Numbered from the stretch's first letter, positions 43,501 to 52,440 are shown. The stretch: 64,000 nt of DNA from an uncultured Oscillospiraceae bacterium (GCA_910587335.1 CAJUMG010000001.1:1-64000); one strand, 5' to 3'. Notes: a model not told the origin generated them from the letters alone. Program-made: numbers and translations.

Positions 43501-45982
43501 TATAAACGGCTTTTCCGCCTCCCACCCCGAAAAAATTGGCGGCGCTTATAATCAGGATGATCTGCGCAAAGCCGTTCTCAAGGCCGTATTGTATCAAGCC
43601 TATGAGCACGACATCTCCACCACTCCCAGCTGGTATCTGGACTGGAACGACAGTATCGGGCGTCTGGAAGGGACACTCTCCGATCTGCCAGGGCGGGCCG
43701 ACCGCTATCAGCTGGACAGTGACGACGGCGATATGCGCATGATGTACGGCATCATCATGCCCGAAACGTTGGCACAGCTAAACATTAACGAAACCACAGC
43801 GGAAAAGCGCTATCAGGCTTTGGGCAATTACGTTCAGGCCCTGGTGGCCGCAGGCTCCAGCCCAGAAGATGCGGTCAGTCAGGCGGCAGATACTATTCTG
43901 GCCGTCCCAACCTCTGCCGCCAACGGCAAAGGCTTCAGCTTTTTAAATATAGATCAGTTTAACCGCGTCCTCCGTTCCCTCATCTATATTCCCAACGAGC
44001 AAAGGGAACTGCGCATCCAGAAGGTTGATCAGGACGGCAAGGCTGTCAACGGAGCGATGTTTTCTCTGTATGCTACTAAAGAGGACGCCCAGGCGGGCCA
44101 AAACCCTGTCTCTACCGGCGTTACCGCCCATGTAGAGGGACAGGACGGCGTTTTGATCTTTAAGCCGCAGCCCCGGATGAACGGCAGCGCCGTAGCGAAT
44201 GGCTATGCCAAAATCGAATGGGCAAGCCTGCCGGACACCACCTATTATCTCAGGGAGGTCCAAAGTCCAAGCGGCCACCGGATCAACGATACGATTATCC
44301 CGGTCATTGTCGGCATCTACTCCATTTATGCAGACGCCGGCGCCCCGGACGATGGGGTTACCGTAATGGCCGGCGTGGGAAAGCTTGCCCAGACAATGAT
44401 TAAATACGCCAGCAACGGCGATGTAAACATCTCCCTGCGCGATATTACCTCCTATTGCCAGACCCAGCCCTCCGGTGATTTTGACCTGTACGGCTGGGAG
44501 GATGCCTTATTGGAAAATGCATCGGTTGTCCGTTCGCTGAATCTCCATTACAAAATGAATGCGCTAGTGGATTATGGCCTGCATGATATCGACGGCGGCC
44601 AGACCATCCTGCCATTTTTCGTCACCGATACCGGCTTTATCCGCGCCCGCGTGCAGCAAAACTGGGCGGCACTGGACGAAAATCACCCTACCTATGACAG
44701 CGCGCAGCTCAACCGCGCGCAGAAAGACAACCTAGGCGATACAGATATCACCAGCCTGTTCAGTCTTTTAAATGTCGTAGTCGTCACCGATCAAACCGTA
44801 CCCGATACCGAAACCGGTAGCCTGACAGTCAGCAAGCACCTGACCGGAACCGGTCTAATGGAGGAGGATTACACAAAAAATTTCCAATTCAAAATCACCC
44901 TTACCAAACCTGACGGAAGCCCCTTAACCGGCAGATACTATTTTTACGGCACCAATAAATCCGGCTATATGGAAAACGGCCAGGAGTTCCCGCTCCATCA
45001 CGATGAAAGCATCACCATTTTGGGTCTTCCCGCCGGAACAAAGTACACAGTCGAGGAAATCGGTTCCAACCAGAATGGATGGTACGTATTCCCCAAATCC
45101 GGCACAGTCAGCGGGACAATCAGCTCCCATCATATCGAGGTCGCCGCCTTTCAAAACAGCAAGCAGCCTTTTCCCAGTGTAGGCGGCCTGACGCTGAGCA
45201 AAACTGTCATCGGATCGGGAGCCGGTACCGAAAAGCAATTCCGGTTTACCATCGTCTTGGAAAATGCGGACGGAGCCCCTTTGTCCGGCGCGTTTCCCTA
45301 CACCGGCTCCCAATCTGGAGTCATTTCCAGCGGTGAGGCAGTCCTGCTCCGCCATAACGAATCTATTACCATCAGCGGCCTCCCGGCCGGGACAAACTAT
45401 CGCGTTACCGAAAGCGATTCCGGCGGTTATACCGTCATCCCCTCCGGCGATGTAGGCCAGATTCTCGACGGAGAAATCGCCGACGCTACCTTTGTCAATC
45501 ACCAAGAAAGCTCCACCGAGGATGGCAAAGGGAACCTCATCGTCCGCAAAACCATCAGCGGCAGTAAGAGCGATCCTTCGGATGTTTTCCACTTTACCAT
45601 CACCCTCTCTCCCGCCTGTACGGGCACCTTTGGGGACCTTGCCTTTACCGGCGGAAAAGCCTCCTTTACCCTCAAAGGCGGCGAGAGCATCTTCATCCGA
45701 AACCTTCCCGCCGGGACCTCCTACACCGTGACCGAGACCGATGCCGACCAAAATGGCTATCAGACCTCCGCCGACAAAGCAACCGGAACCATCCCCAGCG
45801 GCGGAACGGTTACCGCATCCTTCCGAAACCATAAAGGACCGGAAGAGGACCCCGAGAGACCTTCCTCCCGCCGTATACCGGGAACCGGCGACCTGTCGCA
45901 GCCGGAATTCTGGGCAGCCCTCGGGCTGTGCGCCGCGGCCGGCGCTTGTGTCATGAGCTGTACAAAACAGAAAAAACCTTAA
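40574..45982 (+). CDS. Large sortase-anchored surface protein with fibro-slime and SpaA/Cna-B repeats
   Basis: An 1802-residue cell-wall protein. Signal peptide: basic N-terminus then CLAFFLCLGLLIPYSS (residues about 28-45). Residues 50-175 carry His/Cys motifs (HTKDCGYVKAASHIHDENCYETHC) and an acidic Ser/Pro/Glu linker. Residues about 500-770 form a fibro-slime domain (NHHMGMTVEIDF, then EFSGDDDVWVFIDDVLVLDIGGIHSELYG). Two SpaA-like domains follow (IKKVDQNGEPLQGITFDLY near 780 and IQKVDQDGKAVNGAMFSLY near 1145), then three tandem Ig-like repeats (SLTVSKHLTGTG, GLTLSKTVIGSG, NLIVRKTISGS) from about 1415. The C-terminus has the sorting motif IPGTG, a hydrophobic span and KQKKP. Likely an adhesin. 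The ATG has AAGGAG about 13 bp upstream, a loose fit. It lies just beyond the invertible segment, so its expression is probably phase-variable. Confidence 0.9.
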   Translation: MHQNVKRKKIPKQMGRGRMGHSLRRCLAFFLCLGLLIPYSSNVLHALAKDATGLCEHHPVHTKDCGYVKAASHIHDENCYETHCLFQSSFPAEDEAEMPSIDTPSSAPAEQTDPDSAESAEQPDSSASSEPEEASLPDKPDEPEEPSFDPHVCTVESGCKVLICDLPQENPGHPCEFVCEICNQVVTLWQWVDDDEILVQDEQTRIWGLGLPGASADNPLTAEMLDTLLPAQIRAELADGTEKILNLTWDYSPLPDSPFWQGSYTLTARLPKGYTLEEGIPALSVLLDLGGADLYAVYPGTRRPLTASDSLADHTVEGIQPPDTTVNLFDYSTGRFLDYPTSENDVMPKSNNVAIPSTWNFGINAGRLLLFGDSMAGGGYWNNGCGAGRGWGKTHTNMKGIVESILGANGYPVINLRNARNTLLNESGAGNNSDLPWGLAWAEEYDVSLNAHDTTLNPAIVAKRQSAPALSIGVLANAGFTVAADGTVTGSGNTSLAYLFDPKQTDYYKKTYTDVTGLFQLDQDGYYYYYARQNFAELNTDGGNNYFTLYDGPAVWRTDGGYDGNGHFDGDMSLGNFFPFDRASKVFDSIQTADKNGNPTNILSSSEALSNAGNAIKANHHMGMTVEIDFRQPVNGLITNGVGGSVPMSFEFSGDDDVWVFIDDVLVLDIGGIHSELYGTIDFSTGDVYIGQSWRTGGEIDKTNQNKVSVIGDVSTESVDYTTLKDLFTAAGAADEHAWKGNTFASNSDHTLKMFYLERGNYDSSLALRFNLQPRLYHQIKKVDQNGEPLQGITFDLYAATATNAADPEGIRCANATSSTADAPVYIKQSGDAVLATLTTDGDGLAQFTEMDEKGQLRPFNFADRYEGANSGQYYLLKERSAPAGYRELPIDVVLEYEPTSTMLIVANRWTTGSYASFTSTVNGNDQITYGVIDPDDGKITESNTNVAKAIRKNGLVVAIPSMEVSGTWLALYGSNINGFSASHPEKIGGAYNQDDLRKAVLKAVLYQAYEHDISTTPSWYLDWNDSIGRLEGTLSDLPGRADRYQLDSDDGDMRMMYGIIMPETLAQLNINETTAEKRYQALGNYVQALVAAGSSPEDAVSQAADTILAVPTSAANGKGFSFLNIDQFNRVLRSLIYIPNEQRELRIQKVDQDGKAVNGAMFSLYATKEDAQAGQNPVSTGVTAHVEGQDGVLIFKPQPRMNGSAVANGYAKIEWASLPDTTYYLREVQSPSGHRINDTIIPVIVGIYSIYADAGAPDDGVTVMAGVGKLAQTMIKYASNGDVNISLRDITSYCQTQPSGDFDLYGWEDALLENASVVRSLNLHYKMNALVDYGLHDIDGGQTILPFFVTDTGFIRARVQQNWAALDENHPTYDSAQLNRAQKDNLGDTDITSLFSLLNVVVVTDQTVPDTETGSLTVSKHLTGTGLMEEDYTKNFQFKITLTKPDGSPLTGRYYFYGTNKSGYMENGQEFPLHHDESITILGLPAGTKYTVEEIGSNQNGWYVFPKSGTVSGTISSHHIEVAAFQNSKQPFPSVGGLTLSKTVIGSGAGTEKQFRFTIVLENADGAPLSGAFPYTGSQSGVISSGEAVLLRHNESITISGLPAGTNYRVTESDSGGYTVIPSGDVGQILDGEIADATFVNHQESSTEDGKGNLIVRKTISGSKSDPSDVFHFTITLSPACTGTFGDLAFTGGKASFTLKGGESIFIRNLPAGTSYTVTETDADQNGYQTSADKATGTIPSGGTVTASFRNHKGPEEDPERPSSRRIPGTGDLSQPEFWAALGLCAAAGACVMSCTKQKKP

Positions 45983-45983
45983 T

Positions 45984-46019
45984 AAAAAATCCCCCGAATT
46001 TGTTCGGGGGATTTTTTAT
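45984..46019. terminator. Terminator after the surface protein
   Basis: AAAAAATCCCCCGAA-TTTG-TTCGGGGGATTTTTTATT, two bases past the stop codon; functional in both directions. Confidence 0.93.
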
Positions 46020-46094
46020 TAAAGGGACGGTCTCTGGCAGTGCTTCACCCGTTTTTTGGGGGACTGTCCTTTTCTGTTTTCCCCATTTTATCTA

Positions 46095-46982
46095 TCACAC
46101 AGAATCATAAATCCGCTTTAAATCCTCCAAAATCTCCAAATGGGCAAAATCCTTATGATAAACCATCCGCACCTCTCGAATCAGCGACACATTTTCAATG
46201 GGGACAATGGACAGCTTGCCCTTGCGCGCATCCTGAATCGAGGCGCTTCTCGCCACCACCGATACTCCCAATCCAAGGGCTACTAAATCCTTAATCATGG
46301 CCACATTGTCCATTTCCATAATCACATTAAAATTACGAATGGATTCCATATGCCGCTCCAACCCGTTTTCAAACAGCTGGCGCGTCCCGGTCCCCTCCGG
46401 GCGGAGAATCATCTTTTCGCTTTTTAGTTCCTGAAGCTGCACACTGCCGCGCCCGGCGAACCGATGCTCCGGCGAAACAATCAGGCACAGATAATCTGTG
46501 TCCAGCAGCACCGATTGACAGGACGACCCTTCTGACGGCGCTCCCTCGGTCACCGCAATGTCCACCTCGAAAAGCTCCAGATAACGATAAAGATTATTTA
46601 TCGTATCCGTAATTAACGTTATATGTGTGTCGGGATTTTCATTACAATATTGGGCAATCACCTGGGGAATCACATTCTCGCTGGCCGTTTGGGTTATGCC
46701 GATTACCAGATGCCTGGCGTGGCGCCGCTCATCCTCAATCGCCTGTACCGCCTTTTGAGAAATGGCCATCAGTCGATGGGCGTAGCGCAATAGCACCTTA
46801 CCTTCTTGGGTGGGCAGCAGTTTTTTTGTCCCCTGCTGAAAAATTTTAACGCCCAGTTCCTCTTCCAACAGCCGGATATGCCGGGAGATGGCCGGTTGGG
46901 TCAGATGTAGCTCCTGCGCCGCTTTGGTATAACTTCCTGCCTTTTCCAGTTCCAATAAGGTGATGATTTTTGTATCCAGCAT
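46095..46982 (-). CDS. LysR-family transcriptional regulator
   Basis: A 295-residue regulator. The N-terminal winged helix-turn-helix (IITLLELEKAGSYTKAAQELHLTQPAISRHIRLLEEELGVKIFQQG) is a textbook LysR signature, and residues 90-295 form the periplasmic-binding-like effector domain. ATG 46982 has AGAAGGTG at seven bases; GTG 46991 is an alternative. It is divergent from a cation/proton antiporter gene over a 240-bp AT-rich gap with repeated AAATTATAAT elements, so the antiporter is its most likely target. The effector is not predictable. Confidence 0.92.
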   Translation of the reverse strand: MLDTKIITLLELEKAGSYTKAAQELHLTQPAISRHIRLLEEELGVKIFQQGTKKLLPTQEGKVLLRYAHRLMAISQKAVQAIEDERRHARHLVIGITQTASENVIPQVIAQYCNENPDTHITLITDTINNLYRYLELFEVDIAVTEGAPSEGSSCQSVLLDTDYLCLIVSPEHRFAGRGSVQLQELKSEKMILRPEGTGTRQLFENGLERHMESIRNFNVIMEMDNVAMIKDLVALGLGVSVVARSASIQDARKGKLSIVPIENVSLIREVRMVYHKDFAHLEILEDLKRIYDSV

Positions 46983-47221
46983 AAAAAGCACCTTCTGTAT
47001 AACAAAAAATTATAATATATAAAGAAATTATAATTTGATTTTATCATTTTTCTTTTTTATAATCAAGACCTGATCCAAGTTTTTGATTTTCTGCTTTCGC
47101 CGAAAATCTACATATCATGCGTGCCGATCGCGCCGCATGTCCCCTCGTCTCATCAAGGATTTCGTAAAACAAAACGGTTTTCACCGCATTTTCATAAAGC
47201 TCCACGGAGGTGCCCTTTTTT

Positions 47222-48481
47222 ATGCTTTCCTATTTAAAATTGGGGGAAAATCTCGCCCACTCGCCTAAAGTCATTTTGATGTTGGCTGCTATGCTGTTCG
47301 CCGGATTTTTTATGACCCGCCTGACCAAGCGCTTGCACCTGCCCAACGTCACTGGATATATTCTTTCCGGCGTGGTAATCGGCCCCTATGCTCTGGGCCT
47401 GGTCGACCAGGAAACTATTGACCATATGGATTTCGTCAATGATATTGCTTTGGCGTTTATCGCCTTCGGCGTCGGCCAATATTTTAAGATCATCACCCTG
47501 CGGCAAAGCGGCAAGAAGGTCATTGCCATCACCTTATGGGAATCCCTGGCCGCCGCGGTGCTGGTCACATTGTCCATGCATTTTCTTTTTCAGTTTTCCT
47601 GGCCCTTTTCCCTTCTTCTGGGCGCAATCGGCTGCGCCACCGCCCCGGCCTCGACCATCATGACCATTCAGCAGTATGGCGCGAAAGGCCCGTTTGTGAA
47701 CCTGATTTTGCAAATTGTCGCCTTGGACGACGCAGTAGCCCTAATCGCCTTCAGCATCTGCGCCGCCATTGTGCAGGCCTCTGGCGCCGGGACGATCAGC
47801 GCTGGACTGATTTTCAAGCCGATTTTCTTCAACCTGCTGGCCCTGCTTTTGGGCTTGCTGTTCGGCTTTATTCTGCATCGGGCCGTGGATACCGACCGTT
47901 CGGTCCAACACCGGTTAGCTCTGACCATCGCCATTATTTTGGCCCTGACCGGCATCTGCGCCGCCATGGATGTTTCGCCCCTTTTGTCCTGTATGGTGCT
48001 GGGCGCTTGTTATATCAACATTGGCGGCAACCAAAAACTGTTCGACCAGGCAAACCGCTTTATCTCCCCGGTCCTGCTGCTCTTTTTCGTTTTAGCCGGC
48101 GCACGGCTGAACCTTCCTTCTCTGCTGACAGCCGGGGCCGCAGGGGGTGCCTATTTTTTGATCCGTATCGCAGGCAAGTATCTTGGGGCCTATACCGGCT
48201 GCCGCTTTGTCAAAACAGAAAAGAGCACCCGGCAATTTTTAGGTCTGGCGCTGATTCCTCAGGCCGGCGTCTCCATCGGTCTCGCCGCGCTGGGGCAGCG
48301 GCTGCTCCCCAGCGATATGGGAACCCTTTTGTCCACCATCATCCTTTCTTCCGGCCTGATGTACGAGATCATCGGCCCGGCCTGCGCCAAAGCCTCGCTG
48401 TTCTGGTCCGGCGCTGTCAAAACGGAAAAAACAGCACCTGCCAAAACCCCTGCTCCAGACCGGCTTTCTCCCTCCGCATAA
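47222..48481 (+). CDS. Kef/CPA2-type cation:proton antiporter
   Basis: A 419-residue polytopic protein with about 12 membrane segments. LTKRLHLPNVTGYILSGVVIGPYALGLVDQ is the CPA2 entry signature, and the transport-site region appears as QIVALDDAVALIAFSICAAIV (Asp-Asp in the discontinuous helix). No C-terminal TrkA-N (RCK) domain follows, unlike KefB/C, so it is the short antiporter type. ATG 47222 follows GGAGGTG. The divergent LysR gene probably controls it. Na+/H+ versus K+/H+ selectivity is not evident. Confidence 0.9.
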   Translation: MLSYLKLGENLAHSPKVILMLAAMLFAGFFMTRLTKRLHLPNVTGYILSGVVIGPYALGLVDQETIDHMDFVNDIALAFIAFGVGQYFKIITLRQSGKKVIAITLWESLAAAVLVTLSMHFLFQFSWPFSLLLGAIGCATAPASTIMTIQQYGAKGPFVNLILQIVALDDAVALIAFSICAAIVQASGAGTISAGLIFKPIFFNLLALLLGLLFGFILHRAVDTDRSVQHRLALTIAIILALTGICAAMDVSPLLSCMVLGACYINIGGNQKLFDQANRFISPVLLLFFVLAGARLNLPSLLTAGAAGGAYFLIRIAGKYLGAYTGCRFVKTEKSTRQFLGLALIPQAGVSIGLAALGQRLLPSDMGTLLSTIILSSGLMYEIIGPACAKASLFWSGAVKTEKTAPAKTPAPDRLSPSA

Positions 48482-48544
48482 ATGCGCCAAATAATTTTTG
48501 CGGGGTCTGTTATTGCAAAAAATGATAAAAGGCAAATTCCAGCA

Positions 48545-48585
48545 GACAGGGCAGTTACCCGCAAGGAATAACTGCCCTGTCTTAT
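48545..48585 (+). terminator. Terminator of the antiporter gene
   Basis: GACAGGGCAGTTA ... TAACTGCCCTGTC, 13-bp perfect stem, followed by TTATACTT. The T-run is short, so strength is moderate. Confidence 0.65.
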
Positions 48586-48662
48586 ACTTCGGTAGATGAT
48601 TTTTTAGGTAACTACGGTAGAATCCTAGCTTTAGTCGAAAGCGCTTTCCACAGAATTTTTTC

Positions 48663-49130
48663 TTACCCATGCTTTTTTTCCAGCTCCAGCAGCCCTTTTT
48701 TGACCGAAAGGCCTCCTGCGTATCCCACCAGCTTTCCGTCCTTTCCAAGCACCCGATGACAGGGGACAATAACCGCTACCGGATTGCGGTTGTTGGCAAG
48801 TCCCACCGCCCGGCATGCCTTGGGATTCCCCATCTGCTCGGCAATTTGCTGATAGCACCGGGTCTGCCCATAGGGGATGGCCTGTAGCGCCGCCCAATCC
48901 GCCATCTGAAACGGCGTTCCCTTAAGAGACAGCGGCAGATCAAACTGCTTTCTATCGCCGGAAAAATACTCCTCCATCTGCCGCGCCGCTTTCACTAAAA
49001 GGGGAGTTTCTTTTTCTGTCCACTCCTGGGGAACCTGGCGCTCTCCAAAATATAACCCGCAGATTCCCACACCGTCTTCAGCTATCGTATACATTCCAAA
49101 AGGGCTGTTATAATGCCAATAAAATGTCAT
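48663..49130 (-). CDS. ogt: Methylated-DNA-[protein]-cysteine S-methyltransferase
   Basis: A 155-residue suicide repair protein that removes alkyl groups from O6-alkylguanine. The active site PCHRVLGKDGKLVGYAGGLSVKKGLLELE, with the acceptor cysteine in IVPCHR, and the upstream helix-turn-helix (YQQIAEQMGNPKACRAVGLANNRNP) are diagnostic. Short length without an AdaA domain suggests an Ogt-type enzyme. ATG 49130 has AAAGGAG at eight bases; GTG 49139 is an alternative. Divergent from the PHP-helicase gene, so the two DNA repair genes share a 140-bp promoter region. Confidence 0.95.
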   Translation of the reverse strand: MTFYWHYNSPFGMYTIAEDGVGICGLYFGERQVPQEWTEKETPLLVKAARQMEEYFSGDRKQFDLPLSLKGTPFQMADWAALQAIPYGQTRCYQQIAEQMGNPKACRAVGLANNRNPVAVIVPCHRVLGKDGKLVGYAGGLSVKKGLLELEKKHG

Positions 49131-49211
49131 AAAATTCACTCCTTTTTACCTTTTATTTTATCATGAACCGGCAAAAAAGTCGATTTTTTTGCATGATTTT
49201 TCCTTTTTCCG

Positions 49212-49240
49212 TTGGCATTTTTCGGGGAAGACAGTATAAT
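49212..49240 (+). promoter_or_regulatory. Promoter of the PHP-UvrD fusion gene
   Basis: TTGGCA (49212-49217), a 17-bp spacer and TATAAT (49235-49240), 33 bp upstream of the start codon. Confidence 0.85.
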
Positions 49241-49272
49241 AAACCTTATCATCATCGGGGGAGGACAAAATT

Positions 49273-52200
49273 TTGTATATCGCCGATCTGCACATCCATT
49301 CAAAATATTCCCGCGCCACCAGCCGGGACTGCGACCTGCCCCATCTGGATTTTTGGGCGCGCCGCAAGGGCATACAGCTTTTGGGGACGGGGGACTTTAC
49401 CCATCCTGCCTGGCGAGCAGAATTGGCTGAACAATTGGTCCCGGCGGAAGAAGGTCTTTACTGTCTGCAAAAAGAATTCCGCCTGCCGGACAAGGTGGGC
49501 GGCGACCTTGCTTCTCCCCGGTTCGTCCTGTCGGGAGAAATCAGCTCCATCTATAAAAAAGGCGGACGGGTCCGCAAAGTGCATAACCTCATTTTGCTCC
49601 CCTCCTTAGAGGATGCGGAAAACCTTTCCCACCGGCTGGAGGCCATCGGCAATATTCACTCCGACGGACGCCCTATTCTGGGACTGGACAGCCGGGACCT
49701 TCTGGAAATCACGCTGGAGGCCTGCCCGCAGGCGGTATTCATCCCCGCTCATATCTGGACGCCTCATTTTTCCCTGTTCGGAGCTTTTTCCGGGTTCGAC
49801 ACCATAGAAGAGTGCTTCGAGGACCTGACCCCCTATATCCACGCGGTGGAAACCGGCCTTTCCTCCGACCCGCCCATGAACTGGCGGGTTTCGGCTCTGG
49901 ATCGCTTCACCCTGGTCTCCCATTCCGACGCCCACTCTCCCGCCAAGCTGGGCCGGGAGGCCAATTTGCTGGATACCGGCCTGTCTTATCCGGAGCTGGT
50001 TCAGGCGATCCAAACCGGCAAAGGCTTTGAGGGAACGGTGGAATTTTTCCCCGAGGAGGGAAAGTATCATCTGGACGGTCACCGCAGCTGTCAGCAGTGT
50101 TTAACCCCTGCGCAAACGGTTTCTTACGGCGGCCGCTGCCCGGTCTGCGGCAAAAAGATCACCATCGGCGTTCAGCACCGGGTAGAGCAGCTGGCCGACC
50201 GGTCAGAGGGCTTTTGCCCTTCTTTCGCCAAGCCCTTTGAAAGTCTGGCCCCGCTGCCGGAGGTCATCGCCGCTTCTACCGGTCTTTCCGCCACAAGCAA
50301 AAGGGTCACGCAGCAGTATGAACAGCTGTTGGAACAGCTCGGCCCGGAATTCGAGATTCTGCGCCGGACGCCGCTGGAGCAAATCCGGCGGGAAGCCGGC
50401 CCCTGTATCGCGGAGGGGATTCGCCGCCTTAGGGAAGGGCAGGTTCGCCGCATCCCCGGTTATGACGGAGAATATGGCAAAATTCTGCTGCTCAGCCCTT
50501 CGGAGCGGCAGGCGCTGGAGGGGCAGACCTCTTTGTTCGGCGTATCCGCCTTGGCGGACGGGACGCCTGTGTCCGCCGACCCTGTACCGGTCTCCAAGGT
50601 CACCGCTCCCCAGCCAGATGCCCTACCCGCAGGCAAAAGCCCGGAGCTTCTCAACGAGGAGCAGGCAGCTGCCGTACACACCACCGAACCGGCTATCGCG
50701 GTAATCGCCGGACCCGGTACCGGCAAAACCAAAACCCTTGTGGCCCGCATTGCCCATCTGATCGGCGATTTGGGGGTTAGCCCCTCTCAAATTACCGCCG
50801 TAACCTTTACCAATCTGGCTGCCGCCGAGCTTCGCCAGCGGCTGGAGGAACGGCTGGGAGGCAAGCGCGCCATCCGGGGAATCACAGTGGGCACCTTTCA
50901 TTCTATCTGTCTGGCGTTGCTGGGAGAGGTCTCACTCATCTCGGAGCCGGACGCCATAGAGCTGGCCGCGCAGGTGATCGAGGCGCAGGGGCTCTCCCTT
51001 TCTCCCCGGCGCTTTTTGCAGGAGGTCTCCCGGATCAAAAACGGCTTCACATCCCAGCCGTCCGTTTTGGATGAGGTGCCTTTTCAGCAATATCAATCAC
51101 TTTTGGCCCAGCGGCAGCTGCTGGATTTTGACGATCTTCTTTTGCGGGCGCTGGCCGATGCACCCGGTTCCTTCCGCCGGTTTACCCATCTGCTGATAGA
51201 TGAATTCCAGGACATCAACGATTTGCAATACCAGCTGATCCGAAAGTGGAGCGAAAAAGGGCAAAGCCTGTTCGCCATTGGGGACCCGGATCAGGCGATA
51301 TACGGCTTTCGGGGCGCCGGGTCCGACTGCTTTGCCCGGCTGCAAGGGGACTTTCCCCATCTTTGCAAAATCTACCTTAGACAAAATTACCGCAGCTCTC
51401 CGCAGATCCTGTCCGCCGCTTTATCCTCCATCGCGCCCAATCCGGGACCCGAGCGCATTTTGCTCCCCAACCGCCCGGACGCGGAACCGGTCTATCTCAT
51501 CGAGGCGGCGGACGATTGGGCAGAAGGAATCGCAATTGCCCGGCAGATCGCCCAAATGACCGGTGGCTTGGGCATGTTAGAAGCAAAAGCACCGGCCGAT
51601 GACCGCAAAATCCGTTCGTTTTCCGATATCGCTGTTCTCTGCCGCACCCACCGACAGCTTCAGCTTGTGGAAAAGTGTCTGCGGCACGACAGCATCCCCT
51701 GTGTTGTTTTCGGGCGGGAGGATTATCTGGCCGATGCGCAGGTGCGGGGAATTCTCGGATTCTTTCGCTCTCTTATGCACATACAGGACACAGCGGCACT
51801 TTCCGGCGCGCTGCGCTTGATCTGGCGTTGCCCGGCCGACATGATAGAGCGGGCAGTCGAAACCATTGGGCAAAGCGATCGGTGGAACATTGCTTTGCTG
51901 CGTGACCAATGGCAGCCCTATCCCCACCTGAACCTTTTTTTGGACGAAGCGGAAAAATTCCTGCCTTTGTCCGGCAAGGAAAATCCCCGCAAGCTCCTAA
52001 GCCGCTGGCAGGAAGAACGCCCCCTTTCCTCCGCTGTAGAAAAGCTGCTGAATGCCGCGGTCTTTTTCGATGATCTTGCCTCTTTTTTGAACGCTGCGCT
52101 AATGGGGCAGGAGGGGGATCTTCGCCGGGCCTCCGGCGGTTTTTCCTCCGGAGCCGTCCGCCTGATGACCCTGCATGGGGCCAAAGGGTTGGAATTCCCA

Positions 52201-52440
52201 GCAGTCTTTTTGGCAGGGGTCAAAAAAGGCGGCATCCCGCTGGAGCCGGCTAAAGGAGAGGCCGATCTGGAGGAGGAACGACGACTGTTCTTTGTCGGCA
52301 TGACCCGCGCGCAGGAAGAATTGATCCTTACCACCTCTGGCGAGCCTTCTGTTTTCCTCTCTGGTTTGTCTGTGGAGAAAATGGCCATAAAATCAGCATT
52401 TTCCCGCTCTGCCCAGGGGGAACAGCTCAGCTTGTTTTAA
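49273..52440 (+). CDS. EndoQ-like PHP nuclease fused to a UvrD-type helicase
   Basis: A 1055-residue two-part DNA repair protein. Residues 1-400 form a PHP-family metal-dependent nuclease: DLHIHSKYSRATSRDC, LGTGDFTHPAW, FIPAHIWTPHFS and LVSHSDAHSP supply the metal ligands, and a four-cysteine zinc motif (CQQC...CPVCGKK) follows, as in the EndoQ/YqxK group that cuts at deaminated bases. Residues about 470-1055 form a UvrD/PcrA superfamily 1 helicase with Walker A AGPGTGKTKT, motif II DEFQDIN, motif III GDPDQAIYGFRGA, motif IV LRQNYRSSPQI and VRLMTLHGAKGLEFPAVFLAG. TTG start with GGGGGAGGA eight bases upstream. Fusion suggests lesion incision coupled to unwinding; substrate specificity is inferred. 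Confidence 0.9.
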   Translation: MYIADLHIHSKYSRATSRDCDLPHLDFWARRKGIQLLGTGDFTHPAWRAELAEQLVPAEEGLYCLQKEFRLPDKVGGDLASPRFVLSGEISSIYKKGGRVRKVHNLILLPSLEDAENLSHRLEAIGNIHSDGRPILGLDSRDLLEITLEACPQAVFIPAHIWTPHFSLFGAFSGFDTIEECFEDLTPYIHAVETGLSSDPPMNWRVSALDRFTLVSHSDAHSPAKLGREANLLDTGLSYPELVQAIQTGKGFEGTVEFFPEEGKYHLDGHRSCQQCLTPAQTVSYGGRCPVCGKKITIGVQHRVEQLADRSEGFCPSFAKPFESLAPLPEVIAASTGLSATSKRVTQQYEQLLEQLGPEFEILRRTPLEQIRREAGPCIAEGIRRLREGQVRRIPGYDGEYGKILLLSPSERQALEGQTSLFGVSALADGTPVSADPVPVSKVTAPQPDALPAGKSPELLNEEQAAAVHTTEPAIAVIAGPGTGKTKTLVARIAHLIGDLGVSPSQITAVTFTNLAAAELRQRLEERLGGKRAIRGITVGTFHSICLALLGEVSLISEPDAIELAAQVIEAQGLSLSPRRFLQEVSRIKNGFTSQPSVLDEVPFQQYQSLLAQRQLLDFDDLLLRALADAPGSFRRFTHLLIDEFQDINDLQYQLIRKWSEKGQSLFAIGDPDQAIYGFRGAGSDCFARLQGDFPHLCKIYLRQNYRSSPQILSAALSSIAPNPGPERILLPNRPDAEPVYLIEAADDWAEGIAIARQIAQMTGGLGMLEAKAPADDRKIRSFSDIAVLCRTHRQLQLVEKCLRHDSIPCVVFGREDYLADAQVRGILGFFRSLMHIQDTAALSGALRLIWRCPADMIERAVETIGQSDRWNIALLRDQWQPYPHLNLFLDEAEKFLPLSGKENPRKLLSRWQEERPLSSAVEKLLNAAVFFDDLASFLNAALMGQEGDLRRASGGFSSGAVRLMTLHGAKGLEFPAVFLAGVKKGGIPLEPAKGEADLEEERRLFFVGMTRAQEELILTTSGEPSVFLSGLSVEKMAIKSAFSRSAQGEQLSLF

